Below are positions 6,028-6,568 of a stretch of 6,568 nt of DNA, one piece after another (the first letter of the stretch is position 1; each line of letters starts with the position of its first letter). The translations under genes and the position numbers were made by a program. The stretch is from TMED26 sp042088965 (GTDB taxonomy: Bacteria > Pseudomonadota > Alphaproteobacteria > Thalassobaculales > Thalassobaculaceae), in contig JBELLC010000139.1 of NCBI GenBank assembly GCA_042088965.1, positions 1-6,568 of the forward strand, written 5' to 3'. The notes beneath the pieces were generated by a model. It was given only the letters and a program-made list of their open reading frames with translations, was not told the origin of the DNA and ran no database searches.

Positions 6028-6486
6028 TTAAATCGGCAGGGCGGTACTATCTTTGATGTCTTCCATGACAAAGCTTGCTGAAACATCTGAAATTGGCACC
6101 CTGCTGACCAAGCGCTGATAAAAATCATCATAGGCGGCGACGCTGGCAACACGCACGCGCAGAATATAGTCGAGCTCGCCTGCCATACGGTGGGCCCCCA
6201 TGATTTCAGGCAAATCTTGCACGGCCTTGTTAAACGCCTGTAACCAGTCAATGTCATGGCGATTGGTTCGGATCAGGACAAAAACGTTCAGCTCAAGGCC
6301 GACGGCACTGGGCGCGACCATGGCAACGCGTTTTTGCAGGGTGCCTGTCTCTTCGAGGTTTTTAATGCGCCGCCAACAGGCATTGCGGGACAGGTGCACA
6401 GCCTCGGCAATGGCATCCATGCTCAAAGAGGCGTCTTTTTGCAGTAAACGCAGGATACGGCGATCTATTTCATCTATATTTGACAT
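6028..6486 (-). CDS. AsnC/Lrp-family transcriptional regulator
   Basis: This is a 152-residue DNA-binding regulator, the usual length for this family. MSNIDEIDRRILRLLQKDA (1-19) begins the winged helix-turn-helix, followed by LSMDAIAEAVHLSRNACWRRIKNLEETGTL (21-50), whose recognition helix is around 33-44. Residues about 68-145 form the RAM effector-binding and oligomerisation domain, with VFVLIRTN, the AGELDYILRV turn and a VSASFVMEDIKDS strand. ATG 6486 is chosen over TTG 6519, because the family's N-terminus starts at this Met. No Shine-Dalgarno is visible, and a putative -10 ends only about ten bases before the ATG, so the leader would be very short or absent. The gene converges on tenA with no bases between the stops. 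A 17-base inverted repeat lies just upstream, consistent with autoregulation. Such regulators usually sense an amino acid; the effector and target here are unknown, and a role in thiamin genes is not implied. Confidence 0.93.
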   Translation of the reverse strand: MSNIDEIDRRILRLLQKDASLSMDAIAEAVHLSRNACWRRIKNLEETGTLQKRVAMVAPSAVGLELNVFVLIRTNRHDIDWLQAFNKAVQDLPEIMGAHRMAGELDYILRVRVASVAAYDDFYQRLVSRVPISDVSASFVMEDIKDSTALPI

Positions 6487-6491
6487 GGTAA

Positions 6492-6508
6492 TTGGGAATA
6501 TATCCCAA
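6492..6508. promoter_or_regulatory. Inverted repeat, probable operator of the Lrp-family gene
   Basis: TTGGGAATATATCCCAA has perfect six-base arms (TTGGGA and TCCCAA) around an AT-rich five-base centre. It ends five bases before the regulator's start codon and overlaps its likely -10. Lrp-family sites are typically about 15-17 bases, dyad-symmetric with an AT-rich middle, so autoregulation is a reasonable reading. It may also control a divergent gene to the right. Confidence 0.6.
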
Positions 6509-6524
6509 AAAACACGCAAATCAA
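6497..6524 (-). promoter_or_regulatory. Candidate promoter of the Lrp-family gene
   Basis: On the minus strand TTGATT (6524-6519) and TATATT (6502-6497) are separated by 16 bases. The -10 lies inside the inverted repeat. A start point about seven bases downstream would leave a leader of only a few bases before ATG 6486, in keeping with the missing Shine-Dalgarno. Sequence match only. Confidence 0.35.
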
Positions 6525-6531
6525 AAGGAAA

Positions 6532-6568
6532 ATGAGATCATTTTTCATCATTCCTATGGCATCCTTTG
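6532..6568 (+). CDS. Possible start of a divergent gene, cut by the window edge
   Basis: ATG at 6532 opens a frame (MRSFFIIPMASF) that stays open to the right edge. AAAGGA stands before it but only two bases away, closer than a normal ribosome binding site. ATG at 6556 in the same frame is an alternative start. A gene divergent from an Lrp-family regulator and sharing its operator is a common arrangement, which is the main reason to list it. Twelve codons are too few to identify anything. Confidence 0.22.
   Translation, partial: MRSFFIIPMASF

Noticed and set aside
6028..6519. Longer regulator start at TTG 6519
   Set aside because: It would add eleven residues not typical of the family and place the operator-like palindrome inside the coding region; ATG 6486 gives the standard N-terminus.

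Overview
The window reads as a chromosomal fragment of an alphaproteobacterium, possibly a marine one. The support is a proteobacterial-style egtB-egtD operon, a serralysin-type RTX protease, an AsnC/Lrp regulator next to a thiamine-salvage operon, a near-neutral base composition, and no sign of phage or insertion sequences. This placement is inference from gene content only. The sequence carries two placeholder gaps of exactly 100 N (1704-1803 and 3332-3431). Both fall inside genes, and their length is probably arbitrary.

Left part, minus strand (3971 down to 1): egtB (3971-2675, interrupted by a gap) overlaps egtD (2678-1804, C-terminus lost in a gap) by four bases. Together they encode the two core steps of ergothioneine synthesis: trimethylation of histidine by EgtD, then oxidative C-S bond formation by EgtB. 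Beyond the gap, on the same strand, lies a large secreted zinc metalloprotease of the serralysin family. It has the zinc motif, the Met-turn and a long C-terminal RTX region that runs off the left edge. Its N-terminus is missing in the gap.

Middle (3972-4390): a 419-base divergent intergenic region. It holds a thiamine pyrophosphate (TPP) riboswitch at about 4222-4316, a promoter candidate whose start point would fall at the riboswitch 5' end, and a second, stronger-looking promoter candidate further upstream. The leader after the aptamer contains a sequence that can pair either with the aptamer or with the ribosome binding site, which suggests translational control.

Right part: the riboswitch leads into thiY (4391-5353, periplasmic thiamin-pyrimidine-binding protein) and tenA (5359-6027). 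TenA is of the Glu type (TenA_E), without the usual active-site cysteine. The pair fits a salvage route for formylated aminopyrimidine from degraded thiamin: ThiY captures it, and TenA_E deformylates and deaminates it to HMP. No transporter permease or ATPase gene is present here. The operon ends exactly against a convergent AsnC/Lrp-family regulator (6486-6028). The start of that gene is preceded by a 17-base inverted repeat that is probably its operator.

I did not find a clearly new system. The points most worth following are an unusual Cys in the histidine-binding site of EgtD, an EgtB with the tandem-Tyr signature of the alternative (type II) active site, the TenA_E/ThiY/riboswitch unit and its putative switching mechanism, and the mixed long-repeat RTX domain.
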